NCBI RefSeq assembly: GCF_013386765.1
Contig: NZ_JACARE010000038.1
Span: 146,750 to 210,749 of the forward strand
Direction of reading: 5' to 3'
Source of the DNA: Pseudomonas yamanorum
GTDB lineage: Bacteria; Pseudomonadota; Gammaproteobacteria; Pseudomonadales; Pseudomonadaceae
DNA length: 64,000 bases
Under the pieces are notes generated by a model that was given only the letters and a program-made list of their open reading frames with translations, searched no databases and had not been told where the DNA came from. Made by a program: the position numbers and the translations under genes. Positions 45,087 to 53,702 of this stretch are shown here, in pieces. The stretch's first letter is position 1. Every line of letters starts with the position of its first letter.

Positions 45087-45368
45087 TTACTTGTTAACAG
45101 CGTCGGTCAGGCCTTTGGCCACAACCAGCTTGATAACTTTCTTGGCAGCGATTTCGATGGCAGCGCCAGTCGAAGGGTTACGGCCAGTACGGGCAGGACG
45201 CTCGGTCACTTTCAGTTTGCCAACGCCTGGCAGAGTGATTTCGCCGCCGTTTTCCAGCTGATCAGCAACGATCTGGCTCAGTTGGTCCAGCAGAGCACGC
45301 ACGGTAGTTTTCGGTGCGTCTACAGCTTCAGCCAGATCAGCGATCAGTTGGTCTTTAGTAATAGCCAT
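45087..45368 (-). CDS. hupA: HU-family nucleoid protein
   Basis: A 93-residue HU/IHF-fold DNA-bending protein: AITKDQLIADLAEAVDAPKTTVRALLDQL, GEITLPGVGKLKVTERPARTGRNPSTG (beta arms with the conserved GRNP). Among Pseudomonas HU paralogues the location next to valS and ndpA fits HupA of P. putida. A strong terminator follows, as expected for an abundant mRNA. Confidence 0.9.
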   Translation of the reverse strand: MAITKDQLIADLAEAVDAPKTTVRALLDQLSQIVADQLENGGEITLPGVGKLKVTERPARTGRNPSTGAAIEIAAKKVIKLVVAKGLTDAVNK

Positions 45369-45765
45369 TGTGGTGTTCCTTCCCTATCAAATTCATTTGG
45401 ATTGCAGAGTGCAGTGTCAGCCATCGAGCCCTGCCATCAAGGCCTGGCACCCAAGGGCTATAACCACGAAGATCGGGGTTATAGATACCTGAAACCGGGT
45501 TTGGTTCGACCTGACAAATGCTGAATGCACGCTTAACGCCCAGACTGCGCGTAAGACGGGGCAAAACTAGCACAGAGACGGGGAAATATCCGCCTCAACA
45601 TACCCATTTGGTCAGCTTTATCGCTCTAAACCGTGAAAAAAAGGCATATGGCCTGTCGGAGAGCACCCAAAACGCCCTTCGAACAGCGCCATCCCCAGCG
45701 GGTGCGGTACACTGGCGACTTTTTCCGGGAGCCCCACCACTCCCCTTCAACCAGCCGAGAAGCCC
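45369..45765. other. 397-base hupA-ndpA divergent intergenic region
   Basis: No convincing gene. It holds the promoters of two divergent nucleoid-protein genes and an inverted repeat, CTATAACC (45458-45465) and GGTTATAG (45477-45484), about 90-116 bases upstream of the hupA start. This could be an operator or a hairpin in the leader. No REPIN is present here, unlike most other gaps of this size. Confidence 0.5.
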
Positions 45766-46770
45766 ATGCCGATCCGTCATTGCATCGTCCACCTGATCGA
45801 CAAAAAACCCGACGGCACACCCGCAGTTCTCCACGCCCGCGACTCCGAGCTTGCCGAGTCGGCGGCGATCGAGAACATGCTCGCCGACCTCAACGAGAGC
45901 TATAACGCCAAACAAGGCAAGGCCTGGGGCTTTTTCCATGCCGAGTCCGGCGCGCACCCGTTCAGCGGCTGGTTGAAGGAATATTTCGACGGCGGCAAGG
46001 ATTTCACCGCCTTCAGCCGCATTGCCGTGGAGCACCTGCAAAAGCTGATGGAGGAGTCCAACCTCTCCACCGGCGGCCACGTGCTGTTTGCCCACTATCA
46101 ACAAGGCATGACCGATTACCTGGCCATCGCCCTGCTGCACCACAGTGAAGGCGTGGCCGTGACCGACCAGTTGGACGTGACCCCGTCCCGCCACCTGGAC
46201 CTGGGCCAATTGCACCTGGCCGCGCGGATCAACGTCTCCGAGTGGCAGAACAACAAGCAGTCCAAGCAGTACATCTCGTTTATCAAGGGCAAGAACGGCA
46301 AGAAGGTCTCGGAGTACTTCCGCGACTTTATCGGCTGCCAGGAAGGCGTCGACGGCCCGGGCGAGACCCGCACCCTGCTCAAGGCTTTCAGTGACTTTGT
46401 GGAAAGCGAAGACCTGCCGGACGAATCCGCCCGCGAAAAAACCAAAACCCTGGTGGACTACGCCAGCAGCCAGGCCAAGCTCGGCGAACCGATGGGCCTG
46501 GAAGAGCTGTCGGGGCTGATCGACGAAGAGCGGCCAAAAGCCTTCTACGACCACATCCGCAACAAGGACTACGGCCTGTCGCCGGAAATTCCGGCGGATA
46601 AACGCACCCTGAACCAGTTCCGCCGCTTCACCGGGCGCGCCGAAGGCCTGTCCATCAGCTTTGAAGCGCACCTGCTGGGCGACAAGATCGAGTACGACGA
46701 AGCCGCCGGCACCTTGATCATCAAGGGCCTGCCGACCCAGTTGACCGACCAGCTCAAGCGTCGCAACTGA
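45766..46770 (+). CDS. ndpA: Nucleoid-associated protein NdpA (YejK)
   Basis: A 334-residue nucleoid protein of the YejK/NdpA family: IRHCIVHLIDKKPDGTPAVLHARDSEL, AWGFFHAESGAHPFSGWLKEYF, YISFIKGKNGKKVSEYFRDFIGCQEGVD. Its stop and the next gene's start share a base (TGATG), so the downstream glutaredoxin is coupled. Confidence 0.93.
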   Translation: MPIRHCIVHLIDKKPDGTPAVLHARDSELAESAAIENMLADLNESYNAKQGKAWGFFHAESGAHPFSGWLKEYFDGGKDFTAFSRIAVEHLQKLMEESNLSTGGHVLFAHYQQGMTDYLAIALLHHSEGVAVTDQLDVTPSRHLDLGQLHLAARINVSEWQNNKQSKQYISFIKGKNGKKVSEYFRDFIGCQEGVDGPGETRTLLKAFSDFVESEDLPDESAREKTKTLVDYASSQAKLGEPMGLEELSGLIDEERPKAFYDHIRNKDYGLSPEIPADKRTLNQFRRFTGRAEGLSISFEAHLLGDKIEYDEAAGTLIIKGLPTQLTDQLKRRN

Positions 46771-47120
46771 TGCTGGGCGGGGTTCTGAAGAAAGTCCTGC
46801 TGGTGTTGCTGGTGGTGGTGGTTATCCAGAACTGGGGCAAGATCGAGCGGTTGTTCAACCCCTCGCAGGTGGTGCCGGAGCAGACACGCGCAGCGGCGCG
46901 CGTGGTGCTGTATTCCACCGAGTGGTGCGGCTACTGCAAGCAGATCCAGCGCTTCCTGGATTCCAAAGGGATTCCCTACCAGGCGTTTGATATCGAGAAG
47001 GACGCCCAGGCGCGCAAGGCGTACGAGGCGTTGGGTGGTGGCGGGATTCCGTTTGTGGACGTGAATGGCACGCTGATTCGGGACTACAACCCGGAAGCGA
47101 TCATGGCGGCCTTAAAGTAA
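46770..47120 (+). CDS. Membrane-anchored glutaredoxin-like protein
   Basis: A 116-residue protein. Residues about 4-20 form a membrane anchor (GVLKKVLLVLLVVVVIQNW). The glutaredoxin domain begins VVLYSTEWCGYCKQIQRFL, with a CGYC active site, and has GGGGIPFVDVNG (cis-Pro and glutathione site). The anchor predicts attachment to the inner membrane, with the domain orientation not certain. Translationally coupled to ndpA. Confidence 0.88.
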   Translation: MLGGVLKKVLLVLLVVVVIQNWGKIERLFNPSQVVPEQTRAAARVVLYSTEWCGYCKQIQRFLDSKGIPYQAFDIEKDAQARKAYEALGGGGIPFVDVNGTLIRDYNPEAIMAALK

Positions 47121-47150
47121 TCCAGCCCCACCCAGTGTGGGAACAGGCGT

Positions 47151-47240
47151 GTGTGGGAGCTGGCTTGCCTGCGATAGCATCACCTCAGTGCAACTGACTG
47201 ACCGAGGTGCCTGCATCGCGGGCAAGCCCGGCTCCCACAC
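47151..47240. repeat. REPIN-like inverted repeat, GTGGGAGCTGG type
   Basis: GTGTGGGAGCTGGCTTGCC at 47151 and the complementary arm ending at 47240. It lies between the glutaredoxin gene and the convergent TonB receptor gene. Confidence 0.92.
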
Positions 47241-47271
47241 AATCCCATTTCCACCCAGGAAGGTGTGTGGC

Positions 47272-49512
47272 TTAGAAGTTGGCCTCCAGGGAAACCATCG
47301 CCGTACGCTCCTCACCCACGTTGTAATACGCCGAACTGCCCGCCAGGCCATTCACCGGCGCCGAGTTGAACGACACGGTGCGCGCCGAACTCAAGTATTC
47401 CTTATCAAACACGTTGAGCATCGAGAAACGCAGCGCGGCCGACTTGAAGACCTTTTTGTCCACCGGCAGGTAAATACCAGCGTTGAGGTCGAACACGGTA
47501 CGCCCGGAGATTTTCTCGTTGTTGGTCAAGTCGCCGTAGAAGGCACCCACGTACTTGCCGGCAATGTTGCCGTAGTAGCGCTTGTCGTCATACCCGAACA
47601 CCAGGTTGAACATGTTTTCCGGCACGTTGGCCAGTTGGTTGCCCTTGGTCGGCAACAGCACGTTCTTGCTGACAAAGTCGTCTTGCTGCTCGGACTTGGT
47701 GTACGTGTACGACGCGTAGTAGTTGAAGTTGTACGGCAGCAGGCCGCTGAACTCCAGCTCCAGGCCTTTGTTGGTCACGTCACCGACGTTGGCCATCACG
47801 TAGTCACCGTTCAAGTCGGTGGTCGACAGCTGACGGTCCTTGAAGGTGATGTAGAACAGGGTGGCGCTCAGGGCCATCTTCTCTTCGGTGTAGCGCCAGC
47901 CCAGTTCCTGGTTCCAGCTCAGCTCGGGGTTCAGGTTGAGGGAATCACCCTTGTTGTACAGCACGTAGTTCTGCGGTGTGCGCATGTTGCGGGTGACGTT
48001 GTAGAACGCCTGGTTGCTCTCGTCGACCTGGTACTTGGCACTGAAGTTCGGCAGGAACTGATGGTAGCGGGCATTACGCTTTTCCGGCGTGTCGTACAGG
48101 CTGCCGAGGTTGTCGCCGTCACGCTCGACGTACTGGTACGCCAGGCCGCCGACAAAACTCAGGTCTGGCGTGGCTTGCCAGCTGTCCTGCACCCAGAGTT
48201 TCTGCGCCGGGGTCACGGTGTATTGATGGCGACCCTGGACGGTCTTGCCGTTCTTGTCGACCACCTGGCCGCCGCTGTTGTAATCGCCCCAGACGTCGTC
48301 CGGTGCACCCTCGCTGTTGATCCCGATATACGGCTGGGTCTGGCGCTGGCGAGCGCGCTCGTACCAGTAGCCGTAGTCCAGGCTGTGCTCTTCGTTGATG
48401 TCCCATTTCATTTTGACGGTGACGCCAGGGCGCCAGGTCTCGGTCCATGAAGGGCGGTAGTAGTTGGCCGACTTGAGGTTGCTCAAGTCGTAGTTGCCGC
48501 CCTTGTCGGACCTCGGCCCCAGGTTGGTCGCGGTCTGGCCGCTGAAGCTGCCGCCGTTGCCCCAGTAGTAGTAAGGCGCAACCGTCAGGGCCAGGTCATC
48601 CCGCAGGCGCCAGCGCTGGGTGAAGGTGGTCATGACACTTTCGAATGGGTTGCGGTTGAGCTTGTAGGAAGACGAGAGCAAGCCGTTCTTGTAGACCGGG
48701 GTTTGCGCGTAATCCAGACGGCGACCCTGTTGCTGGAACTGGCTCTTGCTCAGGGTGTTGTAGTTGTAGTTTTCCTGGGTGTTGTACTTCATGGTGAAGT
48801 TGCTGGTATTGCCGTTGTCGTCTTCGAACAGCGTGCTCCACTCCACCTTGTCGCCGCGCAGGGTGCCCTTGCCGCGCCACTTGTCGCCCTCGGTGTGAGA
48901 AGCCGAGACCCAGGTCTTGAAACCGCCGAGTTCGCCGGTGTTGATCCGCGCGAACGACTTGCGCAGGTTGTTCGAACCGATGGACTGCTTGACGAACAAG
49001 CCCGGCTCTTTGGTCGGCCGGATGGTGACCATGCCGATGTTGCCGCCGCTGGAACCGATGTGCGGGCCGTCCGCTTCGGAGGAGCCCTGGGTGACAAACA
49101 CTTCGCCGACGTTTTCCGGGTCGCCCAACTGGTTGGCGTACACGCCGTAGCTGCCGGAGTCGTTGATCGGCACGCCGTCCATGGAAACCCCGACCTGGTC
49201 GGAGTTCATGCCGCGCATGGTGAAGCTGGTGCCGCTCATGCCGCTGGCGTCATCATTGGAAACGTTGATGCCCGGCGTGTACTTGAGCTTGTCGATGGCG
49301 TTGGCCGTCGGGGACATTTCGTCCATGGCTTCCTTGGTCACGGTGGACCGGGCCTTGGCACTTTCTTCCTGAATCATGTGGCCAGTGCCCAGGGTACGTT
49401 CGCCGGCAACGTGTACCGAACCGACGTCCTGGGAGTCGTCTGCCAGAACCAGCGGCGCAAAGCCGCCCAGGCCCGATGCTAAAAGCAGGGCGTAGAGTTT
49501 GTTGTAGGTCAC
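47272..49512 (-). CDS. TonB-dependent outer-membrane receptor, no signalling domain
   Basis: A 746-residue receptor. The signal peptide ends near PLVLA; the mature part starts DDSQDVGSVHVAG and goes straight into the plug (NAIDKLKYTPGINVSNDDASGMSGTSFTMRGMNSDQVGVSMDGVP), with no STN domain. The barrel ends in the usual aromatic residue (VSLEANF). The GTG at 49512 has GGGA 7 bases upstream; an ATG at 49533 lacks a ribosome site. It follows a sigma/FecR pair by 272 bases on the same strand. The ligand is probably an iron chelate or other metal complex; it is not identifiable. Confidence 0.9.
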   Translation of the reverse strand: MTYNKLYALLLASGLGGFAPLVLADDSQDVGSVHVAGERTLGTGHMIQEESAKARSTVTKEAMDEMSPTANAIDKLKYTPGINVSNDDASGMSGTSFTMRGMNSDQVGVSMDGVPINDSGSYGVYANQLGDPENVGEVFVTQGSSEADGPHIGSSGGNIGMVTIRPTKEPGLFVKQSIGSNNLRKSFARINTGELGGFKTWVSASHTEGDKWRGKGTLRGDKVEWSTLFEDDNGNTSNFTMKYNTQENYNYNTLSKSQFQQQGRRLDYAQTPVYKNGLLSSSYKLNRNPFESVMTTFTQRWRLRDDLALTVAPYYYWGNGGSFSGQTATNLGPRSDKGGNYDLSNLKSANYYRPSWTETWRPGVTVKMKWDINEEHSLDYGYWYERARQRQTQPYIGINSEGAPDDVWGDYNSGGQVVDKNGKTVQGRHQYTVTPAQKLWVQDSWQATPDLSFVGGLAYQYVERDGDNLGSLYDTPEKRNARYHQFLPNFSAKYQVDESNQAFYNVTRNMRTPQNYVLYNKGDSLNLNPELSWNQELGWRYTEEKMALSATLFYITFKDRQLSTTDLNGDYVMANVGDVTNKGLELEFSGLLPYNFNYYASYTYTKSEQQDDFVSKNVLLPTKGNQLANVPENMFNLVFGYDDKRYYGNIAGKYVGAFYGDLTNNEKISGRTVFDLNAGIYLPVDKKVFKSAALRFSMLNVFDKEYLSSARTVSFNSAPVNGLAGSSAYYNVGEERTAMVSLEANF

Positions 49513-49638
49513 GAGTAGATCCCTTACATGCATCTATCTGTTGTTATCGGGGAGGTATTGGCGGGTTGGGCTGGGTGAACAGCGCCGCCAATCTTCCTGA
49601 CCACCTGCTCAGGAATCCGAGGATCATCCGTGCATCAC

Positions 49639-49654
49639 GTAACGATTTGGTTAC
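49639..49654. promoter_or_regulatory. GTAAC/GTTAC inverted repeat upstream of the TonB receptor
   Basis: GTAAC (49639-49643) and GTTAC (49650-49654) are inverted around 6 bases, 127 bases before the receptor start. On the minus strand this reads TGTAACC, resembling the AAC core of ECF-type -35 elements, so it may be the promoter used by the adjacent sigma factor. No clear -10 match was found. Confidence 0.3.
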
Positions 49655-49784
49655 AGGTTTTGATGATTGCGATGAAGGTTAAATGAAAGGTCCGCAAACA
49701 CGGATGTGCCAAGGCATGGGGATTTAAAGGGAAAGCGGTGCAAGTAATGACAGCGCTACGCCATTGCAGCGTAGCGCTCTGTAT

Positions 49785-50774
49785 CTAGCGCAATACGATC
49801 ATCCGACCGAGCAGCGAGTGTTGTTCAAACCCCAAAACCGCCTGCAGGGCATTGAGCACCGCCTGGGGATCCTTGCTCGGAAAACTGCCGCTGACGCGCC
49901 GGGTGCCAAGGTCTTCGTTGAGCAGCAGAATGCGCCCGGGGTAGTAACGACCGAGGTCTTTCACCACATCGGCCAGGGGCGCCTTGTAGTAGTTGAGCCA
50001 GCCATCACGCCAGGCCAGGCGCGATTCGCTGTCGACCGCGTGCAGCTCATCGGCGACACCGTCGGCGTAGGCCACTTGCTGGCCCGCCGTCAGAATCTGT
50101 TGTTGGCCATGTTTGGACGGCGTGACACCGACCCGCCCGGACAACACCGTCACTTGGGCGCCCGCCGGTTGCAGGCGCACTTCAAATTGCGTGCCCAGCA
50201 CCCGCGCTTCACCGCTGCCGGCCTCGACCACGAAGGACTCGCCGGTGTGGGTCACGCTGAAAAAGCCGGCGCCACGGCGCAGCTGGATATGACGCTCGCC
50301 ATGTTTGAAATCCACCGCGATGGCGCTGTCGGCGTCCAGGGTGACCTGGCTTTGATCAGCCAGGGTGACGGTCTTCACTTCGCCCGGTGCGGTGATGTAA
50401 TCGGCGCCGAAGTCATCAACCCAACGCGACGGCTGCCAACCGGCTCCCATCGAAATCATCACTAGCAAGCAGGCGGCCATGGCCAGCGCACCGGACCAGC
50501 GCCGCACGCTGGAACGCTTCGAGGTGTTCATCGCATTCAAGTAGCCCTGCAATGCCAGGGCGTCCTCATCGGCTAGCTTTCTCGCGGGCACTTCACTCAA
50601 TTCCCACAGTACCTGGGCTTGGGCGTAGGCCTCGACATGTGCCGGGTCGGCCCGCAGCCAACGGCTGAAGGTGGCCTGGTCGCCACTGCTGGGCTGGTCG
50701 TGCAACAGACTCAGCCAGGCCAGTGCGGCCTGTTCCTGGTCGGGCGTCGGGGTGACGCTGGCAGTGGAATTCAC
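49785..50774 (-). CDS. FecR-family anti-sigma/sigma regulator
   Basis: A 329-residue inner-membrane regulator. The N-terminal cytosolic part has the DUF4880 pattern AALAWLSLLHDQPSSGDQATFSRWLRADPAHVEAYAQAQVLWE, then a membrane helix (WSGALAMAACLLVMISMGAGW) and the periplasmic FecR domain (DYITAPGEVKTVTLADQSQVTLDADSAI). The C-terminal STN-like part is VSGSFPSKDPQAVLNALQAVLGF. GTG start overlapping the sigma stop by 4 bases. It should control the sigma factor encoded just before it. Confidence 0.92.
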   Translation of the reverse strand: MNSTASVTPTPDQEQAALAWLSLLHDQPSSGDQATFSRWLRADPAHVEAYAQAQVLWELSEVPARKLADEDALALQGYLNAMNTSKRSSVRRWSGALAMAACLLVMISMGAGWQPSRWVDDFGADYITAPGEVKTVTLADQSQVTLDADSAIAVDFKHGERHIQLRRGAGFFSVTHTGESFVVEAGSGEARVLGTQFEVRLQPAGAQVTVLSGRVGVTPSKHGQQQILTAGQQVAYADGVADELHAVDSESRLAWRDGWLNYYKAPLADVVKDLGRYYPGRILLLNEDLGTRRVSGSFPSKDPQAVLNALQAVLGFEQHSLLGRMIVLR

Positions 50775-51331
50775 GGTGCTTTCCTTGGCGATGGTTCACG
50801 AAGGCTGGCCTTGCAGGCTTCGAGGGCACGCATCATATGTTTTTCCACGGCACTTTGGGACAGCCCCATGGCCTTGGCGATTTGTGCGTACTTGCGGCCA
50901 TGGATGCGGTTGAGCAGGAAAATCTGCCGGGTGCGCTCCGGCAGGCTGCGCAACGCCGCTTCGACATGGCGCAAGTCATTGCCCGCCTCCAGCGCGGCCT
51001 GGGGCTCGGAGCCCTGGTTGTCCTGCTGTTCCGGCAGCCAGCCTTCATTGCTGCGCACCCGGGCGCCTTCGCTGCGCAGGTGGTCGATGGCGATATTGCC
51101 GGCACAGCGCAGCAGGTAGGTGCTGAGTTCCTCGACCTGCACCAAGGGCCGGCGCCAGAAGCGCAGGAACAAATCCTGCACCAGGTCCGCCGCCGTCGCA
51201 CGGCAACCCACGCGACGGCTGACCAACGCTTCCATCTGCGAACGCTGGGACAGGAACACCTGCAGAAAATGCGCCCGTCCGCCTGCCGCGTCGGCGTGCT
51301 GTTCGTTGGGTTCGGGTGGCGTGGTGATCAT
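50771..51331 (-). CDS. ECF sigma factor, FecI-like (iron-starvation type)
   Basis: A 186-residue sigma-70 factor with region 2 (LVSRRVGCRATAADLVQDLFLRFWRRP) and region 4 (LRSLPERTRQIFLLNRIHGRKYAQIAKAMGLSQSAVEKHMMRAL). It is the fourth gene of a tight minus-strand operon after DUF3649, PepSY and DUF3325 genes, so the sigma would be made whenever that operon is derepressed by iron starvation. The ATG at 51331 has only a weak ribosome site. Confidence 0.9.
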   Translation of the reverse strand: MITTPPEPNEQHADAAGGRAHFLQVFLSQRSQMEALVSRRVGCRATAADLVQDLFLRFWRRPLVQVEELSTYLLRCAGNIAIDHLRSEGARVRSNEGWLPEQQDNQGSEPQAALEAGNDLRHVEAALRSLPERTRQIFLLNRIHGRKYAQIAKAMGLSQSAVEKHMMRALEACKASLREPSPRKAP

Positions 51332-51342
51332 CAAGGATGAAC

Positions 51343-51669
51343 TCAAAGGGTGGCGAAGGCCGCAACCGGGCTGGCCAGCAGGCCGACGCCCGCCAGAATC
51401 AAGGCCAGCCTTGGCCGATACGGCAACAGCATCACCAGCAGCAACCCGCTGAGCATCAGTACCGCGCACCACTCCACCAGGCCCTGGCTCCAGCCGGTGG
51501 CGAGCACCGCCGGCCAGATCGAAACGATCAGCAGCAGCCAGCCGCCCACGCGCAAACCCAGGCGCCGACGGGGCGACGGTTTACTGTGCAGCAGTTCGCC
51601 ATGGTGACGGTCCATGGACAGGCACAACGCGGTAAACCCTGCGTAACACAGCAACAACGCCAGGAGCAT
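51343..51669 (-). CDS. DUF3325-type small membrane protein
   Basis: A 108-residue protein with three hydrophobic segments (LLALLLCYAGFTALCLSMDRHH, VGGWLLLIVSIWPAVLATGW, VLMLSGLLLVMLLPYRPRLALILAGVGLLASPVAAF). The pattern LSMDRHH after the first helix is typical of the DUF3325 family found beside siderophore reductase genes. Its start follows the PepSY stop with no gap (TGAATG). Function unknown. Confidence 0.8.
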   Translation of the reverse strand: MLLALLLCYAGFTALCLSMDRHHGELLHSKPSPRRRLGLRVGGWLLLIVSIWPAVLATGWSQGLVEWCAVLMLSGLLLVMLLPYRPRLALILAGVGLLASPVAAFATL

Positions 51670-53244
51670 TCAGTTCACCTCGCCCTTGAGGGTCAATGGC
51701 CGGGCACGCTCGGCCTTGGGTTGGGTGACGCGGCGGTGCTGCATTTTCCAGGCCGCCCAGGCGAGGAACACGCCGCTGCCCAGGCAGGTCAGGTCGAAGC
51801 CGGCCATGGCCCAATCGCCGTTGGCCAGGGACACACCTAAGTGCTGGTTCGTGGTCAGCGCGTTGAGTATCGGCACGCCGATAAACAGCAGCGCGCCCAC
51901 GCCCAATTGTTCAACCCAACCGCGGCGGCCAGGGCGCGCGACGGCATGCAGCACGCTCACGCCCCAGGCGATAAAGAAAGCGTTCACTTCCCAGTCCGAC
52001 CGCCCGGCAAAGCTCACAGGCAGTAAACGGTTGGCCCAGAAAAATAGAGCGATGGCGATCATCAAGCCGGACATGCTGGCGACGTTCAGCACTTCCACCA
52101 GCCGCAGTTCAAACGGCATCACCCCGGTTTTAGTGTGCTTGAGTTGACGCTTGCCCAGCCACATCACCAGCCCGGTGCCGATCATCGCCGTGCCCGCCAG
52201 GCCGCAGATGAAATACAACCAGCGCAACACCGGACCGGCAAAATGCCCCATGTGCAAGCCGTAGAAGCTGCCGCCGATCGCTGCCGGCACCGATTGCTCG
52301 CCGCTGACCCGCAACAGCTCGCCGGTGGTGCCGTTGAATGAGACGGTGCTGCCAAAGTCATGCACCACGCGATCCGACCCGGCGCGGAACACATTGACCG
52401 AGGCATTCACATCGCTTGGGTTATTCACCACCAGCCGCCCGACATGCCCACCGGCCCACTGCTCGCGCGCTTGCTCGTACATCGGGCCCAACGGCAACAA
52501 CTGCCCCGGCTGGCCAAGGGCCGGCGCGTTGTCGGTGGCCGGAAACACATCATTGAAGAACGCCCGGGTGTCGTTGCCGTAGGAAGCGAGGATGCTCGCG
52601 GGCATCACCATGCTCATGAAAATCACCAGGCTGCTGTAGGTGATCATCAAGTGGAACGGCAGCACCAGCACACCGACCGCGTTATGCCCGTCGAGCCAGG
52701 AGCGCTGGCCCTTGCGCGGGCGGAAGGTGAAGAAGTCCTTGAAGATTTTCTTGTGGGTGATGATCCCGGTGATCAACGCCACGAACATCACCATCGCGGC
52801 GATGGTCGACAACCAGCGGCCCCACGGATACGGCATTTGCAACTGGAAGTGGAAACGGTAGAAGAATTCGCCGCCCATGCTTTCCCGGGCCTGCACGGGC
52901 TGGCCGCTGACCGGGTCGAGGACTTTCTGGATGAAGTTACCGCGCTTGCCGGGGTCGACCTTGTCTTGCCACGACACCGTCAGGCCAGGCTCGCGCTGAT
53001 CGGGCAAATTGATAAACCAGCGGGCAGCGTTAGGAGCCTGCTGTTGCAGCCACGTTTGCGCGAGGGCCAGACTGCGGGCGTCATCCAGGGGATGGGCCTG
53101 CACTTCCGGCTCCATCCAGTGAGTAATTTCTTCCTTGAAAAACGACAAGGTGCCCGTCAGAAAAATCGCAAACAGCAGCCAGCCAAAAATCAGCCCGGCC
53201 CAGGTATGCAGCCAGGCCATGGCCTGGCGAAAGCCCTCTTTCAT
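51670..53244 (-). CDS. PepSY-associated TM protein, ferric-siderophore reductase candidate
   Basis: A 524-residue inner-membrane protein with an N-terminal helix (LHTWAGLIFGWLLFAIFLTGTLSFF), the PepSY segments, and several later helices (WLSTIAAMVMFVALITGIITH, GVLVLPFHLMITYSSLVIFM, VLRWLYFICGLAGTAMIGTGLVMWLGKRQL). Histidines lie at helix ends (HTW, HNAVGVLVLPFH, YGLHMGHF), as in FoxB/FpvG-type proteins that reduce iron in imported siderophores. It overlaps DUF3649 by 4 bases and abuts DUF3325. The role in iron release is inferred from family and context. Confidence 0.87.
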   Translation of the reverse strand: MKEGFRQAMAWLHTWAGLIFGWLLFAIFLTGTLSFFKEEITHWMEPEVQAHPLDDARSLALAQTWLQQQAPNAARWFINLPDQREPGLTVSWQDKVDPGKRGNFIQKVLDPVSGQPVQARESMGGEFFYRFHFQLQMPYPWGRWLSTIAAMVMFVALITGIITHKKIFKDFFTFRPRKGQRSWLDGHNAVGVLVLPFHLMITYSSLVIFMSMVMPASILASYGNDTRAFFNDVFPATDNAPALGQPGQLLPLGPMYEQAREQWAGGHVGRLVVNNPSDVNASVNVFRAGSDRVVHDFGSTVSFNGTTGELLRVSGEQSVPAAIGGSFYGLHMGHFAGPVLRWLYFICGLAGTAMIGTGLVMWLGKRQLKHTKTGVMPFELRLVEVLNVASMSGLMIAIALFFWANRLLPVSFAGRSDWEVNAFFIAWGVSVLHAVARPGRRGWVEQLGVGALLFIGVPILNALTTNQHLGVSLANGDWAMAGFDLTCLGSGVFLAWAAWKMQHRRVTQPKAERARPLTLKGEVN

Positions 53245-53543
53245 GGGCGCGCCATCCAATACGTCAACCCGGCGAACGTGGCCAGGATAGCGCTGGGCAG
53301 CAACACGCCAAACCAGGCGCGCCAGGCGGTACGGCAGGCAAAACACCAGATCACCGCCAACAGATAGAAGACAAACGAACTGAGCATGCCGCTGATCACT
53401 GCATCGGCGCGGCGGGTGGGCAGCCACAATGTCATGCACACACTTGCCAGGGACGCCAGCAGGTAACCGCCGACCACCGCCGCCAGCACGCGCGAAGTCA
53501 CGGCCAAACGGTAGGACACGGGAAGTGAGGTTTTGCGTTTCAT
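53241..53543 (-). CDS. DUF3649-type small membrane protein
   Basis: A 100-residue protein with three membrane segments (VTSRVLAAVVGGYLLASLASVCMTLWLP, AVISGMLSSFVFYLLAVIWCFAC, LLPSAILATFAGLTYWM). It belongs to the DUF3649 family that precedes PepSY reductase genes in iron-uptake operons. First gene of the operon, behind a Fur-box-like sequence. An upstream TTG extension is possible. Confidence 0.8.
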   Translation of the reverse strand: MKRKTSLPVSYRLAVTSRVLAAVVGGYLLASLASVCMTLWLPTRRADAVISGMLSSFVFYLLAVIWCFACRTAWRAWFGVLLPSAILATFAGLTYWMARP

Positions 53544-53574
53544 GCACTGGGCGCCAGGTTCGTCAGTGCGCAAT

Positions 53575-53593
53575 ATTAATGATAAATATTCTC
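53575..53593. promoter_or_regulatory. Fur box candidate between the divergent iron operons
   Basis: ATTAATGATAAATATTCTC matches 14 of 19 positions of the Fur consensus. It lies 32 bases upstream of the DUF3649 start and about 110 bases upstream of fecI, placed to repress both units when iron is plentiful. Confidence 0.6.
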
Positions 53594-53702
53594 ATAAGCA
53601 AAAGAGAACGCATCCCTGGCAATTGCCGAACCGTCCTACTCGCCCTACAATGCGAACAATTCTTGTTCTCTAAAGCATACGCATGCTGCCGGAGTGTTCG
53701 CG

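Noticed and set aside
14626..47240. Repeated palindromes considered as a CRISPR array
   Set aside because: They are dispersed single inverted units between genes, not regularly spaced direct repeats with unique spacers, and no cas genes are present.
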